The notes under the pieces were generated by a model. The model was not told the origin of the DNA, ran no database searches, and saw only the letters and a program-made list of their open reading frames with translations. Of a stretch of DNA of 64,000 bases, positions 35,690 through 45,122 are shown in pieces. The position numbers were made by a program, and so were the translations under genes. The stretch's first letter is position 1; each line of letters begins with the position of its first letter. This DNA comes from Paradevosia shaoguanensis (GTDB lineage: Bacteria; Pseudomonadota; Alphaproteobacteria; Rhizobiales; Devosiaceae), in assembly GCF_016801025.1 (NCBI RefSeq), contig NZ_CP068983.1, forward strand, positions 2,163,888 to 2,227,887, read 5' to 3'.

Positions 35690-36454
35690 ATGACTGCGCG
35701 CAGAGACGTCGTTGCCGGTTTGGCGACGCTGCCCTTACTCAGCCTGCTGCCATTTGGGCTTGCCCGGGCTCAGGACAGCAAGCCGCTCGAGGGCGATGCG
35801 ATTGCTTCCTCGGCTGGGGATATCATCATCCATCCCGTCAACCATGCCAGCCTCCTGCTCGCCTGGGGCGACCAGGTGGTCTATGTCGATCCGGTAGGTG
35901 GCGCGGCGCGCTATGAAGGGCTGCCCAAGCCGACGGCGATCCTCATTACACATGCGCATGGCGACCATTTCGACCCGCCGACGCTGACGGCGATTGCCGG
36001 GAGCGTGCCTATACTGACGACTGCGCAAGTGCTCGAGCGGTTGCCCGATGCGCTCAAAGCTAATGCGAAGGCAGCGGCCAATGGTGAGACGGTGGATTTT
36101 GCGGGCGTCAAGGTCGACGTCGTGGCGGCCTACAACACCACCGAGGCGCGGCTGCAATATCACCCGAAGGGCGTGGGCAACGGCTATGTCCTCAATATTG
36201 GGGACAAGCGCATCTATGTGGCGGGCGATACGGAGGATATTCCAGAAATGCGTGCGCTCACGGCGATCGATGTCGCATTCCTGCCGATGAACCTGCCCTA
36301 TACGATGGACATCCAGCAGGCGGCGGATGCGATCAAGGCGTTCAAGCCGGCAATCGTCTATCCCTATCACTACCAGGGCTCCAAGGTCGAAGACCTGCCC
36401 GGGCTGGTGGGCGATGCCGCCGAAGTTCGTCTACGCAACTGGTATCAGGAGTAA
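35690..36454 (+). CDS. Exported metallo-beta-lactamase-fold hydrolase (UlaG/UPF0173-like)
   Basis: 254 residues with an RR-containing leader (MTARRDVVAGLATLPLLSLL) cleaved near ARAQD, suggesting export. The zinc motif LITHAHGDHFDP is intact, and HPVNHASLLL opens the fold as in UlaG-like enzymes. AAAGGGAG precedes the start. The next gene encodes a close paralogue without a leader, three bases downstream. The substrate is unknown; UlaG itself opens a lactone. Confidence 0.85.
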   Translation: MTARRDVVAGLATLPLLSLLPFGLARAQDSKPLEGDAIASSAGDIIIHPVNHASLLLAWGDQVVYVDPVGGAARYEGLPKPTAILITHAHGDHFDPPTLTAIAGSVPILTTAQVLERLPDALKANAKAAANGETVDFAGVKVDVVAAYNTTEARLQYHPKGVGNGYVLNIGDKRIYVAGDTEDIPEMRALTAIDVAFLPMNLPYTMDIQQAADAIKAFKPAIVYPYHYQGSKVEDLPGLVGDAAEVRLRNWYQE

Positions 36455-36457
36455 GCA

Positions 36458-37144
36458 ATGCCCCAGGCCGATGTCTTCGAGTCCGCGGCGGGCGAGATCA
36501 AGGTCACGCCCGTCAACCATGCCAGCCTGGTGCTGGGGTTCGGCGATCTCACCGTCTATCTCGATCCGGTGGGTAGTCCCGACCGTTACAAGGACCTGCC
36601 GCGGCCGGACCTGATCCTGCTCACCCATGAGCATGGCGACCATTTCAACCCGGATACGCTGGCGGCCCTGCTGATGCCGCAGACGCGCATCATCGGTTCG
36701 CGCGTGGTGATCGAAAAGCTTGAGGGCGCACAGGCCGAGCAGGCGGAAATTCTCGCTCGCGGCGAGACGGTCGATTTCCGCGGAATCGAGATCACGGCGA
36801 TCCCGGCCGAGAACATTTCGCCGGAAAGGCTCAAGTACCACCCGCCGGGCGTGGGCAACGGTTATGTGCTGCGGTTCGGGGGTAAGGGCGTTTATGTGTC
36901 GGGTGACACCGAAGATACGGCGGAGATGCGCGCGCTCGAGGATATCGACATCGCGTTCCTGCCGATGAACCAGCCCTATACCATGACCGGGCAGCAGGCG
37001 GCCGATGCGGCGCGCGCGTTCCGGCCCAAAGTGGTCTACCCCTTCCACTATCTGGGCGGCGCCGAGAACGAGGTCTTTGCCACCGAACTCGCAGGCGAGC
37101 CGGGTATCGAGGTGCGAATGCGCGACTGGTATGCGGAGGGATGA
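36458..37144 (+). CDS. Cytoplasmic metallo-beta-lactamase-fold hydrolase, paralogue
   Basis: 228 residues. LLTHEHGDHFNP is the zinc motif, and TPVNHASLVLGF, YHPPGVGNGYVLRFGGK, VSGDTEDTAEMRALEDIDIA and FLPMNQPYTM closely match segments of the previous gene, so the pair is a tandem duplication. It has no signal peptide. Ribosome site GGAG lies in the end of the upstream gene. Likely same chemistry on the inner side of the membrane. Confidence 0.87.
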   Translation: MPQADVFESAAGEIKVTPVNHASLVLGFGDLTVYLDPVGSPDRYKDLPRPDLILLTHEHGDHFNPDTLAALLMPQTRIIGSRVVIEKLEGAQAEQAEILARGETVDFRGIEITAIPAENISPERLKYHPPGVGNGYVLRFGGKGVYVSGDTEDTAEMRALEDIDIAFLPMNQPYTMTGQQAADAARAFRPKVVYPFHYLGGAENEVFATELAGEPGIEVRMRDWYAEG

Positions 37145-37175
37145 GCCGGACGGGGCTCGGCTTGGCAGACAAGGC

Positions 37176-37204
37176 TTGACTCACGGGGCTTTTGCCCTGA
37201 TAAG
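37176..37204 (+). promoter_or_regulatory. rplUp: Sigma-70-type promoter for rplU-rpmA
   Basis: TTGACT and GATAAG separated by 17 bases; the predicted transcription start is near 37211, about 170 bases upstream of rplU. The match to consensus is good for this GC-rich genome. Confidence 0.55.
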
Positions 37205-37210
37205 CCCATT

Positions 37211-37383
37211 CCGATTGCGTGCGGGGAGACCTGCGCGCTTTTTGAACTTGAAACCGCTGCTTGAGGCCGCCGGCCGGGCGTAAGCCTGGCGAAACAGCCG
37301 AAGTCCGCAGGAAGGCGAAAAGCCTGCGGCGCCGCAAAGCGCGCAAATGGGACCGAGACCCTAGAGGCTTCGGCATGTGACGA
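37211..37383 (+). promoter_or_regulatory. Structured 5' leader of rplU
   Basis: The predicted leader holds two clear hairpins. One at 37273-37290 has a 7-bp stem capped by a GUAA (GNRA) tetraloop. One at 37305-37329 has a perfect 7-bp stem (CCGCAGG with CCTGCGG), and its inner part can alternatively form GGC-GAAAA-GCC. Ribosomal-protein leaders often bind the encoded protein for feedback control. I do not recognise a named family. Confidence 0.5.
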
Positions 37384-37920
37384 ATGACTTTCGCAGTCAT
37401 CAAAACTGGCGGCAAGCAGTACAAGGTTGCCGCAAACGACGTTCTCAAGATCGAAAAGCTCGATGCCGAGCCGGGCACGATCGTGACTTTCGATCAGGTT
37501 CTCATGGTTGGCGAGACGGTCGGTACTCCGGTCGTTGAAGGCGCGCTCGTCGCTGCCGAGCTGGTCGAGACCCGCAAGTCGAAGACCGTTATCGTCTTCA
37601 AGAAGAACCGTCGCCACAACTATCGCCGTCGCAACGGCCACCGTCAGCTGCTCTCGACCGTGCGGATCACCGAGATCCTCACCGGCGGCGCCAAGCCGAC
37701 GATCGCTGCCAAGCCGGCCAAGGCCGCTGCCGCGACCGACAGCGTGAGCGAAGCCAAGCCGGCCAAGAAGGCCGCCGCCAAGGCTGAAGCTCCGGCTGCC
37801 GAGGCCAAGGCTCCGGCCAAGAAGGCTGCGCCCAAGAAGGCTGCTGCCGAGACTGAAACCGAGGCCCCTGCCAAGAAGGCTCCGGCCAAGAAGGCCGCTC
37901 CGAAGGCCGACAAGGAATAA
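37384..37920 (+). CDS. rplU: 50S ribosomal protein L21 with Lys/Ala-rich extension
   Basis: 178 residues. The first 100 or so are a standard L21 ([37 protein letters not shown]), which is normally near 103 residues. The remaining 75 form a low-complexity tail rich in lysine, alanine and proline with repeated PAKKAA units, as in several Hyphomicrobiales. The tail is probably disordered and basic and could contact rRNA or DNA. rpmA follows after 12 bases. Confidence 0.96.
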   Translation: MTFAVIKTGGKQYKVAANDVLKIEKLDAEPGTIVTFDQVLMVGETVGTPVVEGALVAAELVETRKSKTVIVFKKNRRHNYRRRNGHRQLLSTVRITEILTGGAKPTIAAKPAKAAAATDSVSEAKPAKKAAAKAEAPAAEAKAPAKKAAPKKAAAETETEAPAKKAPAKKAAPKADKE

Positions 37921-37932
37921 GGACGAACTAAG

Positions 37933-38199
37933 ATGGCACATAAGAAAGCAGGCGGTTCATCCCGCAACGGTCGCGATACCGCTGGTCGCCGTCTCGGCGT
38001 CAAGAAGTTCGGTGGTGAAGCTGTCATCGCCGGCAACATCCTGGTCCGCCAGCGCGGCACCAAATGGCATCCGGGCACCGGCGTGGGCCTGGGCAAGGAT
38101 CACACGATCTATGCCCTGGTTGACGGCACCGTCACCTTCCGCACCCGCGCCAATTCGAAAGTCTTCGTGTCGGTTCAACCGGCAGAAGCTGCTGAATAA
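37933..38199 (+). CDS. rpmA: 50S ribosomal protein L27
   Basis: 88 residues. The N-terminus [20 protein letters not shown] is the L27 signature that reaches toward the peptidyl-transferase centre. [20 protein letters not shown] is the conserved core. Co-transcribed with rplU and followed by a strong terminator. Confidence 0.97.
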   Translation: MAHKKAGGSSRNGRDTAGRRLGVKKFGGEAVIAGNILVRQRGTKWHPGTGVGLGKDHTIYALVDGTVTFRTRANSKVFVSVQPAEAAE

Positions 38200-38278
38200 C
38201 CCGGTGAGGACGCTGCGTACCCTGCCGGAGATCGATCCCCGGCAAGGCGCGCACTAGGCAAAGCGCCAGACAAATCCG

Positions 38279-38309
38279 AAAGGGGAATCGGTCTTCCGGT
38301 TCCCCTTTT
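38279..38309 (+). terminator. Rho-independent terminator after rpmA
   Basis: AAAGGGGAA and TTCCCCTTT form a 9-bp stem with an inner CGG/CCG extension, followed by TTTTGCTTTT. It ends only a few bases before the next gene starts, so the downstream gene needs read-through or its own promoter in or near the terminator. Confidence 0.8.
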
Positions 38310-38326
38310 GCTTTTGGATGGTTGAA

Positions 38327-38875
38327 ATGAGTGGGATCGACCTCAAGAATGCGTTGCCGTCTCGGCTCGAGACCGAACGGCTGACTCTCAGACCCCCGAT
38401 GCGGGGCGACGCCCTGGCGCTGGTCGAGCAGGCCAACAATTACAAGGTGGCGCGCATGCTCAAGCGCATGCCCCACCCCTATGGCCGGGCCGACGCCATC
38501 GGCTTCATCGAGGTCGTGGCGCAGCGCGAGAGCGAGCGGGCCTATATCGTGTGCAGCAAGCGCGGCACGCTGGTCGGGGTGGCGAGCTTCATGTTCGCCG
38601 ACGGCTATCCGCCCGAGATCGGTTATTGGTTCGGCGAGAGTTTCTGGGGGCGCGGCTATGCCAGCGAAGTTGTCGCGGCCATGCTCGTCGCCGCCCGCGC
38701 CACCGGACATTTTCCGGTGATCTGCGCCCAGGTGTTGGCGCATAATTACGCTTCGGCGCGCGTCCTCGAAAAGGCGGGCTTCGGGCGCACCCATACATCG
38801 GTCGACGCCGTGGGGAACAACCGCGGCAAGTCGGTCATTCACTTCCGGCTGGAGACGGCCGAGGAGGCGGCATGA
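38327..38875 (+). CDS. GNAT N-acetyltransferase (RimJ/RimL-like), first of three
   Basis: 182 residues from 38327 (GGATGG upstream); 38318 is an alternative. RLETERLTLRPPMRGDALAL is the RimJ-type opening, and YWFGESFWGRGYASEVVAAM is the acetyl-CoA pyrophosphate loop. It acetylates an amine or protein N-terminus using acetyl-CoA; the target is unknown. First of three consecutive GNAT genes linked by ATGA overlaps. Confidence 0.88.
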   Translation: MSGIDLKNALPSRLETERLTLRPPMRGDALALVEQANNYKVARMLKRMPHPYGRADAIGFIEVVAQRESERAYIVCSKRGTLVGVASFMFADGYPPEIGYWFGESFWGRGYASEVVAAMLVAARATGHFPVICAQVLAHNYASARVLEKAGFGRTHTSVDAVGNNRGKSVIHFRLETAEEAA

Positions 38876-39396
38876 GCCTAGTATTGGAAACCGAGCGCCT
38901 GCGGCTGCGCCTGCCGGAAGCGGGCGATGCGGCGGCCATCGCGGCGGCCCTCGATAATTTCAACGTGACGCGCTGGCTGGCCATCGTGCCGCACCCCTAT
39001 GGCATGGCCGATGCCGAGCAATGGCTGGGCGGCCTGCCTGAGCAGCCCGAACTGGGGCGCGCGCCCTTCGCGATCGACCTGCCCGGAAGCGGATTGATCG
39101 GCGTCGTCAGCCTCACGCCCTATCTCGGCTATTGGCTGGCCGAGCCCTATTGGGGCCGTGGCTATATGAGCGAGGCCACTGCGGCGCTGCTGGCCTGGCA
39201 CTATGGTCAGGACAGTGCCGAGGACGTGGTGACCTCCAGTACGCGCGACGACAATCACGGTTCGCGCAACGTGCTGCGCAAGCTGGGTTTCGTCGAAACG
39301 GGGCTTGAGGAGCGCACGCATCCCCTGCGCGGCCACGTTTACGCCGCGGTTACACACGAGTTGACGCGAAAAGCCTTCGAGGAGAGGGGGCGATGA
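38872..39396 (+). CDS. GNAT N-acetyltransferase, second of three
   Basis: 174 residues, starting within an ATGA overlap. [20 protein letters not shown] and [20 protein letters not shown] are the opening strand and acetyl-CoA loop. Clearly a paralogue of its two neighbours. Substrate unknown. Confidence 0.88.
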   Translation: MSLVLETERLRLRLPEAGDAAAIAAALDNFNVTRWLAIVPHPYGMADAEQWLGGLPEQPELGRAPFAIDLPGSGLIGVVSLTPYLGYWLAEPYWGRGYMSEATAALLAWHYGQDSAEDVVTSSTRDDNHGSRNVLRKLGFVETGLEERTHPLRGHVYAAVTHELTRKAFEERGR

Positions 39397-39932
39397 GTCT
39401 GGCTCTCAACACGGACCGTCTCATCCTGCGTCTGCCGCGTATGGAGGATGCCGAGCGCATCGCCTTCCACCTCAACAATTTCGGGGTGGCGGGCAATCTG
39501 GCGCGGGTGCCCTATCCCTATTTCATGGCCGATGCCAAGGCCTGGCTGCGCACGCGGCATGCCGACCTGCCGCCGCAGGAAACCAATTTCACCATCGAGG
39601 TGCCGGGCGAAGGCGTGGCGGGCTCGATCGGCTTCCATATGGGGTCGGCGGGCGAGCCGGTGATCGGCTATTGGCTGGGCCAGCCCTTCTGGGGGCGCGG
39701 CTACATGACCGAGGCGGCGCGGGCCGCGCTCGACTGGTATTTCGACGTTACCGCCGAGGACCGGGTCCTCTCGGGCGTCTTCGATTTCAACACGGCGTCC
39801 CTGAACGTCCAGACCAAGCTCGGATTTACCGAGATCGGCCGTTCCACCATGCATTGCCTTGCGCGCAACGCCGAGGTGCGCCATATCGACACCGAACTCA
39901 CGCGCGAAGCGTGGATTGGACAGAAAAGATGA
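39393..39932 (+). CDS. GNAT N-acetyltransferase, third of three
   Basis: 179 residues, ATGA overlaps on both sides. [20 protein letters not shown] and [20 protein letters not shown] show the same fold as the two upstream genes. Overlap with obgE couples the GNAT genes to an essential GTPase, a gene order seen in Hyphomicrobiales. Confidence 0.88.
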   Translation: MSLALNTDRLILRLPRMEDAERIAFHLNNFGVAGNLARVPYPYFMADAKAWLRTRHADLPPQETNFTIEVPGEGVAGSIGFHMGSAGEPVIGYWLGQPFWGRGYMTEAARAALDWYFDVTAEDRVLSGVFDFNTASLNVQTKLGFTEIGRSTMHCLARNAEVRHIDTELTREAWIGQKR

Positions 39933-40972
39933 AATTTCTCGACCAGGCCAAAGTCTACATTCGCTCCGGCGACGGCGGTGGCGGCTCCGTATCGTTCCTG
40001 CGCGAAAAATTCGTCGAGTTCGGCGGGCCGAATGGCGGCAATGGCGGGCGCGGGGGCGACGTGGTCGCCGAATGCGTCGATGGCCTCAATACGCTTATCG
40101 ATTACCGCTACCAGCAGCATTTCCGCGCCAGCACGGGCACGCATGGCATGGGCAAGAACCGCACCGGGGCCAATGGCGCCGACGTGGTGCTGCGCGTGCC
40201 TGTGGGCACCCAGATCTTCGAGGAAGACCGCGAGACGCTCATTGCCGACCTAACCGAAGTCGGCCAGCGCGTGGTGCTGCTTTCGGGTGGCAATGGCGGC
40301 TTTGGCAATGCCCATTTCAAGACGTCGTCCAACCAGGCACCGCGTCACGCCAATCCGGGCCAGCCGGGTATCGAAAAGGCCATCTGGCTGCGCCTCAAGC
40401 TCATTGCCGATGCTGGCCTCGTCGGCCAGCCCAATGCCGGCAAGTCGACCTTTCTGGCCGCCGTCTCCGCGGCAAAGCCCAAGATCGCCGATTACCCCTT
40501 CACGACGCTTCATCCCAATCTGGGCGTGGTCAAAATCGGGGAGCGCGATTTCGTTCTGGCCGATATTCCCGGCCTCATCGAGGGCGCCCATGAAGGCATC
40601 GGCATCGGCGACCGGTTCCTCGGCCATATCGAGCGCTGCAACGTGCTGATCCATCTGATCGATGGCACGCAGGAAGACATCAAGGGCGCCTACAAGGCCA
40701 TCCGCAACGAGCTCTTCCTCTATGACGAGCTGCTGGCCGAAAAGCCCGAGCTGGTCGTGCTCAACAAGATCGACGCCTTGCCCGAGGACGAGGTCAAGGA
40801 AAAGCTCAAGACCTTGAAGCGCATCTCCAAGGCCCCTGTCTTCGGCGTGTCCGCCGCGACCCATCAGGGGCTCGACGCGGTGCTCTACGCCATCATAGAC
40901 GTGATCGACCGCAACAAGGCCGAACGCGAGGAAGAGGCGCGAAGGGCCATACAACCGAACTGGGCGCCGTAA
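39929..40972 (+). CDS. obgE: GTPase ObgE/CgtA
   Basis: 347 residues from [17 protein letters not shown], inside an ATGA overlap. The glycine-rich Obg fold ([15 protein letters not shown]) occupies the first 158 residues, followed by the G domain with [14 protein letters not shown] (P-loop), [14 protein letters not shown] (G3) and [10 protein letters not shown] (G4). It binds the 50S subunit late in assembly and links ribosome biogenesis to growth control. Confidence 0.96.
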   Translation: MKFLDQAKVYIRSGDGGGGSVSFLREKFVEFGGPNGGNGGRGGDVVAECVDGLNTLIDYRYQQHFRASTGTHGMGKNRTGANGADVVLRVPVGTQIFEEDRETLIADLTEVGQRVVLLSGGNGGFGNAHFKTSSNQAPRHANPGQPGIEKAIWLRLKLIADAGLVGQPNAGKSTFLAAVSAAKPKIADYPFTTLHPNLGVVKIGERDFVLADIPGLIEGAHEGIGIGDRFLGHIERCNVLIHLIDGTQEDIKGAYKAIRNELFLYDELLAEKPELVVLNKIDALPEDEVKEKLKTLKRISKAPVFGVSAATHQGLDAVLYAIIDVIDRNKAEREEEARRAIQPNWAP

Positions 40973-40977
40973 AGCAG

Positions 40978-42129
40978 ATGAGTGGGGGGACTTCAAATGC
41001 TTTGGCGCCTTTCCGGCGCCTGACGGTCAAGATCGGCTCGGCGCTGCTTGTGGACGGCAAGACCGGCAAGCTGCGCACGCAATGGCTGCGGGCGCTGGCC
41101 GCCGATATCGCCGCGCTCAAGGGCGAGGGCCGGGACGTGGTCATCGTCTCTTCCGGCGCCATTGCGCTGGGGCGGCGGCTCCTCAAGCTCGACGCGGTTT
41201 CGCTCCTGCTCGAAGAAAGCCAGGCGGCCGCCTCGGCCGGGCAGATCGCGCTCAGCCAGGCCTGGGCCGAGACCCTGGGCGAGCATGGGATCGTGACGGG
41301 GCAGATCCTCATTACGCCCAACATCACCGAAGAGCGGCGCTATTACCTCAATGCCCGCACCACGATCGAAACGCTGGTTTCGCTCGGAGCGGTGCCGATC
41401 ATCAACGAGAACGACAGCGTGGCGACGGCGGAAATCCGCTATGGCGACAATGATCGCCTCTCGGCGCGCGTGGCCACGATGATCGAGGCCGATTGTCTGG
41501 TGCTGCTCTCGGATATCGACGGGCTCTATACGGCCCCGCCGAGCAAGGACCCCTCGGCGATCCATCTTTCGGAGGTGTCGGCCATTACGCCGAGCATCGA
41601 AGCCATGGCGGGCGGGGCGGCATCGCACCTCTCGCGCGGCGGCATGACCACCAAGATCGAAGCCGGCAAGATCGCGACGCAGGCCGGCACGGCGATGATC
41701 ATCGCCAAGGGCACCGAGGAGCATCCGCTCAAGGCGTTGACCGAAGGCGGCAAGCATACGCTCTTCCATCCGGTGCAGTCCCGTGCCCAGGCGCGCAAAC
41801 GCTGGATCATGGGGACGCTCGAAGTCGCCGGCGCGCTCCATGTCGATGCCGGCGCCGTGCGGGCGCTGCAGACGGGCAAGAGCCTGCTGCCGATCGGGGT
41901 GACGAAGGTCAAGGGCGAGTTCCTGCGCGGAGATGCCGTGTCGATCCTCGATCCCGAGGGCCGGGAAGTGGCGCGCGGTCTGGTCGGGCTCGACAGCGAG
42001 GAAGCCAATCTCGTCAAGGGCAAGAAGAGCCAGTCGGTGATCGAGCTTCTGGGCCTGGGCCATCGCGCCGAGTTGGTGCATCGCGATAATATGGTATTGC
42101 TCTCCGCAGCGGAGGCGGCAGCACGATGA
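40978..42129 (+). CDS. proB: Glutamate 5-kinase
   Basis: 383 residues. It has an amino-acid kinase domain ([49 protein letters not shown]) and a C-terminal PUA domain from about residue 285. It phosphorylates glutamate as the first step of proline synthesis. It overlaps proA by four bases. Confidence 0.96.
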   Translation: MSGGTSNALAPFRRLTVKIGSALLVDGKTGKLRTQWLRALAADIAALKGEGRDVVIVSSGAIALGRRLLKLDAVSLLLEESQAAASAGQIALSQAWAETLGEHGIVTGQILITPNITEERRYYLNARTTIETLVSLGAVPIINENDSVATAEIRYGDNDRLSARVATMIEADCLVLLSDIDGLYTAPPSKDPSAIHLSEVSAITPSIEAMAGGAASHLSRGGMTTKIEAGKIATQAGTAMIIAKGTEEHPLKALTEGGKHTLFHPVQSRAQARKRWIMGTLEVAGALHVDAGAVRALQTGKSLLPIGVTKVKGEFLRGDAVSILDPEGREVARGLVGLDSEEANLVKGKKSQSVIELLGLGHRAELVHRDNMVLLSAAEAAAR

Positions 42130-43403
42130 CCGTTCACGAGAAAGAAGACGTCGCGGCCCTGATGGCCGATATGGGTGTACGCGCCCGCAAGGCCGCGGCC
42201 GTGCTCGCCACAGCCAGCGCCGAGCGCAAATACGCAGCCCTTGTCGGCGCGGCGCAGGCGCTCAATTCGCATCGCGCCGAAATCCTCGCCGAGAACCAGC
42301 GCGACATGCAGGCCGGCCTCGAGCGTGGGATGACCAAGGCCTTTCTCGATCGCCTGCTGCTGACCGATGCGCGTATCGACGGCATCATCGACGGCCTGCG
42401 CACCATTGCCGAACTGCCCGATCCGGTGGGCACCGTCATCGCCGAATGGGATCGCCCCAACGGCCTTCACATCCAGCGCGTGCGCACGCCGCTGGGCGTC
42501 ATCGGCGTCATCTTCGAAAGCCGCCCCAACGTGACGGCGGATGCCGGCGCGCTGACGCTCAAGTCGGGCAATGCCGTGATCCTGCGCGGCGGCTCGGATT
42601 CGGTGCATTCGGCGCGGGTCATCCATGCCTGCCTCGTCGAGGGGCTGGTTTCGGCCGGGCTACCGGCAGACGCCATCCAGTATGTGCCGACCACCAATCG
42701 CGATGCCGTGGGCGAAATGCTCAAGGGGCTCAACGGCAATATCGACGTCATCGTGCCGCGTGGCGGCAAGACGCTGGTGGCGCGGGTGCAGGACGAGGCG
42801 CGGGTGCCGGTCTTCGCGCATCTCGAGGGCCTGGTGCATACCTTCATCGACAAGTCGGCCGGCCTCGACATGGCGGTCGATGTCGTGGTCAACGCCAAGA
42901 TGCGCCGGACTGGCATTTGCGGGGCCACCGAGACGCTGCTGGTCCACAAGGACGTGGTCGACACGCATTTGCAGCCCGTCATAGCGGCGCTGATCGCCAA
43001 GGGCTGCGAGATCCGTGGCGATGAAACGGTCATGCGCCTCGTTCCCTCCGCCATCGCTGCGACCGAGCAGGATTGGCGCACCGAATACGAGGACGCGATC
43101 ATTTCGGTGAAGGTGGTCGAGAGCGTCGATGCGGCCATCGCGCATATCAACGCCTATTCGTCCCACCACACCGAGGCCATCCTCAGCGAGGACCCGGTCT
43201 CGGTCGAGAAGTTCTTCAACACCATCGACAGCGCCATTCTCATCCACAATGCTTCCACGCAATTCGCCGATGGCGGCGAGTTCGGGTTCGGCGGGGAGAT
43301 CGGCATCGCCACGGGCAAGATGCACGCGCGCGGGCCTGTGGGCGTCGAGCAGTTGACGAGCTTCAAATATCTGGTGCAAGGCACGGGGCAAACCCGTCCT
43401 TGA
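42126..43403 (+). CDS. proA: Gamma-glutamyl phosphate reductase
   Basis: 425 residues. [35 protein letters not shown] and the catalytic cysteine in [14 protein letters not shown] are conserved. It reduces gamma-glutamyl phosphate to glutamate semialdehyde, with NADPH, after ProB. Overlaps proB at the start and nadD (TTGA) at the end. Confidence 0.96.
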   Translation: MTVHEKEDVAALMADMGVRARKAAAVLATASAERKYAALVGAAQALNSHRAEILAENQRDMQAGLERGMTKAFLDRLLLTDARIDGIIDGLRTIAELPDPVGTVIAEWDRPNGLHIQRVRTPLGVIGVIFESRPNVTADAGALTLKSGNAVILRGGSDSVHSARVIHACLVEGLVSAGLPADAIQYVPTTNRDAVGEMLKGLNGNIDVIVPRGGKTLVARVQDEARVPVFAHLEGLVHTFIDKSAGLDMAVDVVVNAKMRRTGICGATETLLVHKDVVDTHLQPVIAALIAKGCEIRGDETVMRLVPSAIAATEQDWRTEYEDAIISVKVVESVDAAIAHINAYSSHHTEAILSEDPVSVEKFFNTIDSAILIHNASTQFADGGEFGFGGEIGIATGKMHARGPVGVEQLTSFKYLVQGTGQTRP

Positions 43404-44041
43404 GGTTCCCGGTCCAGAAAATTCCCGGCATCACCGAGCTGCCCCACTCGGCGCGCGGCATGCGCATTGGCCTCTTCGGCGGCAGCTTCAACCCGATCCA
43501 CGAGGGGCATCGGCTGGTGGCCGAGCAATGCCTGCAGCGGCTCGACCTCGATGCCGTATGGTTCCTGGTCTCGCCGGGCAACCCTCTCAAGAATCATGAT
43601 GAACTGGCGCCCCTCAAGGACCGGGTCGAGGACGCGCGCAGAAAGCTTACCCATCCACGCATCCGTGTGACCGGCTTCGAGGCGGCGCATGGCTTCCGCT
43701 ATACCTATGACACGCTCAAGTTCCTGACGACGACGTTGCCGGACCGGCATTTCGTCTGGATCATGGGGGCGGACAACATGGTGAGTTTCCATCGTTGGGA
43801 TCGCTGGCGGGAGATCGCCAACATGCTGCCCATCGCCGTCTATGTGCGCCCCGGTTCATCGCGCAGGGCGCCCGTGTCGCGGGCGGCGGCGACCTTTGCC
43901 CGCTACCGGCTCGATGAGAGCGATGCGCCGCTTCTTGCCACGCGCCAGCCGCCGGCCTGGGTCTATCTTCACGGCATCATGTCGGGGCTTTCCTCGTCCG
44001 TCATCCGCGCGCAACGCAAGGAGAGCATTCTTGCCAAATAA
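43400..44041 (+). CDS. nadD: Nicotinate-nucleotide adenylyltransferase
   Basis: 213 residues from a TTG start at 43400 that overlaps the proA stop as TTGA. I prefer it to ATG 43460 because related NadD proteins also have a short extension ending in a GM-R-IGLFGG-like junction (here [20 protein letters not shown]). [11 protein letters not shown] is the nucleotidyltransferase HxGH motif, and SGLSSSVIR is the ISSTxIR equivalent. It adenylates nicotinate mononucleotide in NAD synthesis. Confidence 0.92.
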   Translation: MRFPVQKIPGITELPHSARGMRIGLFGGSFNPIHEGHRLVAEQCLQRLDLDAVWFLVSPGNPLKNHDELAPLKDRVEDARRKLTHPRIRVTGFEAAHGFRYTYDTLKFLTTTLPDRHFVWIMGADNMVSFHRWDRWREIANMLPIAVYVRPGSSRRAPVSRAAATFARYRLDESDAPLLATRQPPAWVYLHGIMSGLSSSVIRAQRKESILAK

Positions 44042-44217
44042 AGGCGCGACCCTTGCAGATGCGAAAGGCAGAGCGCATATTGTCAAAGTGACTGCACGTC
44101 ACTGAATGGGATAAAGCGCAATTCATACTGCACCCAAACCCCTTCGAACCCGAAACCAAGGAATGATCGACCATTCATGACCCATGCTCGTGAAGCAGGG
44201 GAAAAGGCCATTTGCTG

Positions 44218-44601
44218 ATGACCACTTCCCCCAGACCATCCTTCGAACAGACTGCCGCCGCCGCGGAACGCCCCATGATCGACGTAATTCTTGAAACCCT
44301 TGACGATGCCAAGGCGGAGCAGACCGTTGCCATCGACATCACCGGAAAGTCCTCGCTCACCGACCATATGGTGGTGACGTCCGGACGTTCGCACCGACAT
44401 GTCGGCGCTGTTGCCGACCAGGTGGAAAAGGCCCTGCGCGAGGCTGGCTACGGCAAGCCGCGTATCGAGGGCCTGCCCCATTGCGATTGGGTGCTGGTGG
44501 ATGCCGGCGACGTCATCGTCCACATCTTCCGCCCGGAAGTCCGGGAATTCTACAATATCGAGAAGATGTGGCAGGCCGAATTCGCCGCCGACGCGCATTA
44601 A
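44218..44601 (+). CDS. rsfS: Ribosomal silencing factor RsfS
   Basis: 127 residues from MTTSPRPSFEQ, with a possible TTG start six bases earlier. DITGKSSLTDHMVVTSGRSH, the IEG and DWVLVDAGDVIVHIFRPEVR segments are typical of the family. It binds L14 and blocks subunit joining in slow growth. The 176-base gap before it has no other gene and may hold its promoter. Confidence 0.95.
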   Translation: MTTSPRPSFEQTAAAAERPMIDVILETLDDAKAEQTVAIDITGKSSLTDHMVVTSGRSHRHVGAVADQVEKALREAGYGKPRIEGLPHCDWVLVDAGDVIVHIFRPEVREFYNIEKMWQAEFAADAH

Positions 44602-44624
44602 GCTTTCGCGTGACGGCATAAGTC

Positions 44625-45110
44625 ATGCGAATCCAGATCGCCGCTGTCGGGCGCATGAAATCCGGGCCCGAGCGTGAGCTTGTCGCGCGTTATATCGAAC
44701 GCGCCGTCGCCGGGGGCAAGCCCCTGGGGCTCACCGGGTTCGACGTTTCCGAACTCACCGAATCCCGGGCCGGCTCGTCCCAATCCCGCAAGGTCGAAGA
44801 AGCCAGGGCTCTGACCGCCACCTTCCCGCAAGGGTCGGTGGTGGTTGCGCTTGACGAGCGCGGCAAGGGCATCGGTTCGGAGGCGCTGGCCAATACGATC
44901 GCGCGCTGGCGCGACGACGGGAAAGCCGCCGTGAGCTTCGTCATCGGCGGGGCCGATGGGCTGGAGCCCGACTTCGTCAAACGCGCCGATCTCGTCCTGA
45001 GCTTTTCCCCGCTCACCTGGCCGCACCAGATGGTGCGGATCATGCTTGCCGAGCAGCTTTACCGCACCACCACCATTCTTTCAGGCCATCCCTACCATCG
45101 GGGTGACTAG
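44625..45110 (+). CDS. rlmH: 23S rRNA pseudouridine-1915 N3-methyltransferase
   Basis: 161 residues. MRIQIAAVGRMKSGPEREL is the RlmH start, and FVIGGADGLEPDFVKRADL and LSFSPLTWPHQMVRIMLAEQ form the SPOUT knot that binds SAM. It methylates pseudouridine 1915 in helix 69. Last gene of the conserved block and convergent with the phn operon, only 12 bases apart. Confidence 0.96.
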   Translation: MRIQIAAVGRMKSGPERELVARYIERAVAGGKPLGLTGFDVSELTESRAGSSQSRKVEEARALTATFPQGSVVVALDERGKGIGSEALANTIARWRDDGKAAVSFVIGGADGLEPDFVKRADLVLSFSPLTWPHQMVRIMLAEQLYRTTTILSGHPYHRGD

Positions 45111-45122
45111 CAGTCCGCGCCC

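Noticed and set aside
43460-44041. Shorter nadD start at ATG 43460
   Set aside because: Known relatives keep a short N-terminal extension before the same glycine-methionine junction, and the TTGA overlap with proA supports the longer form.
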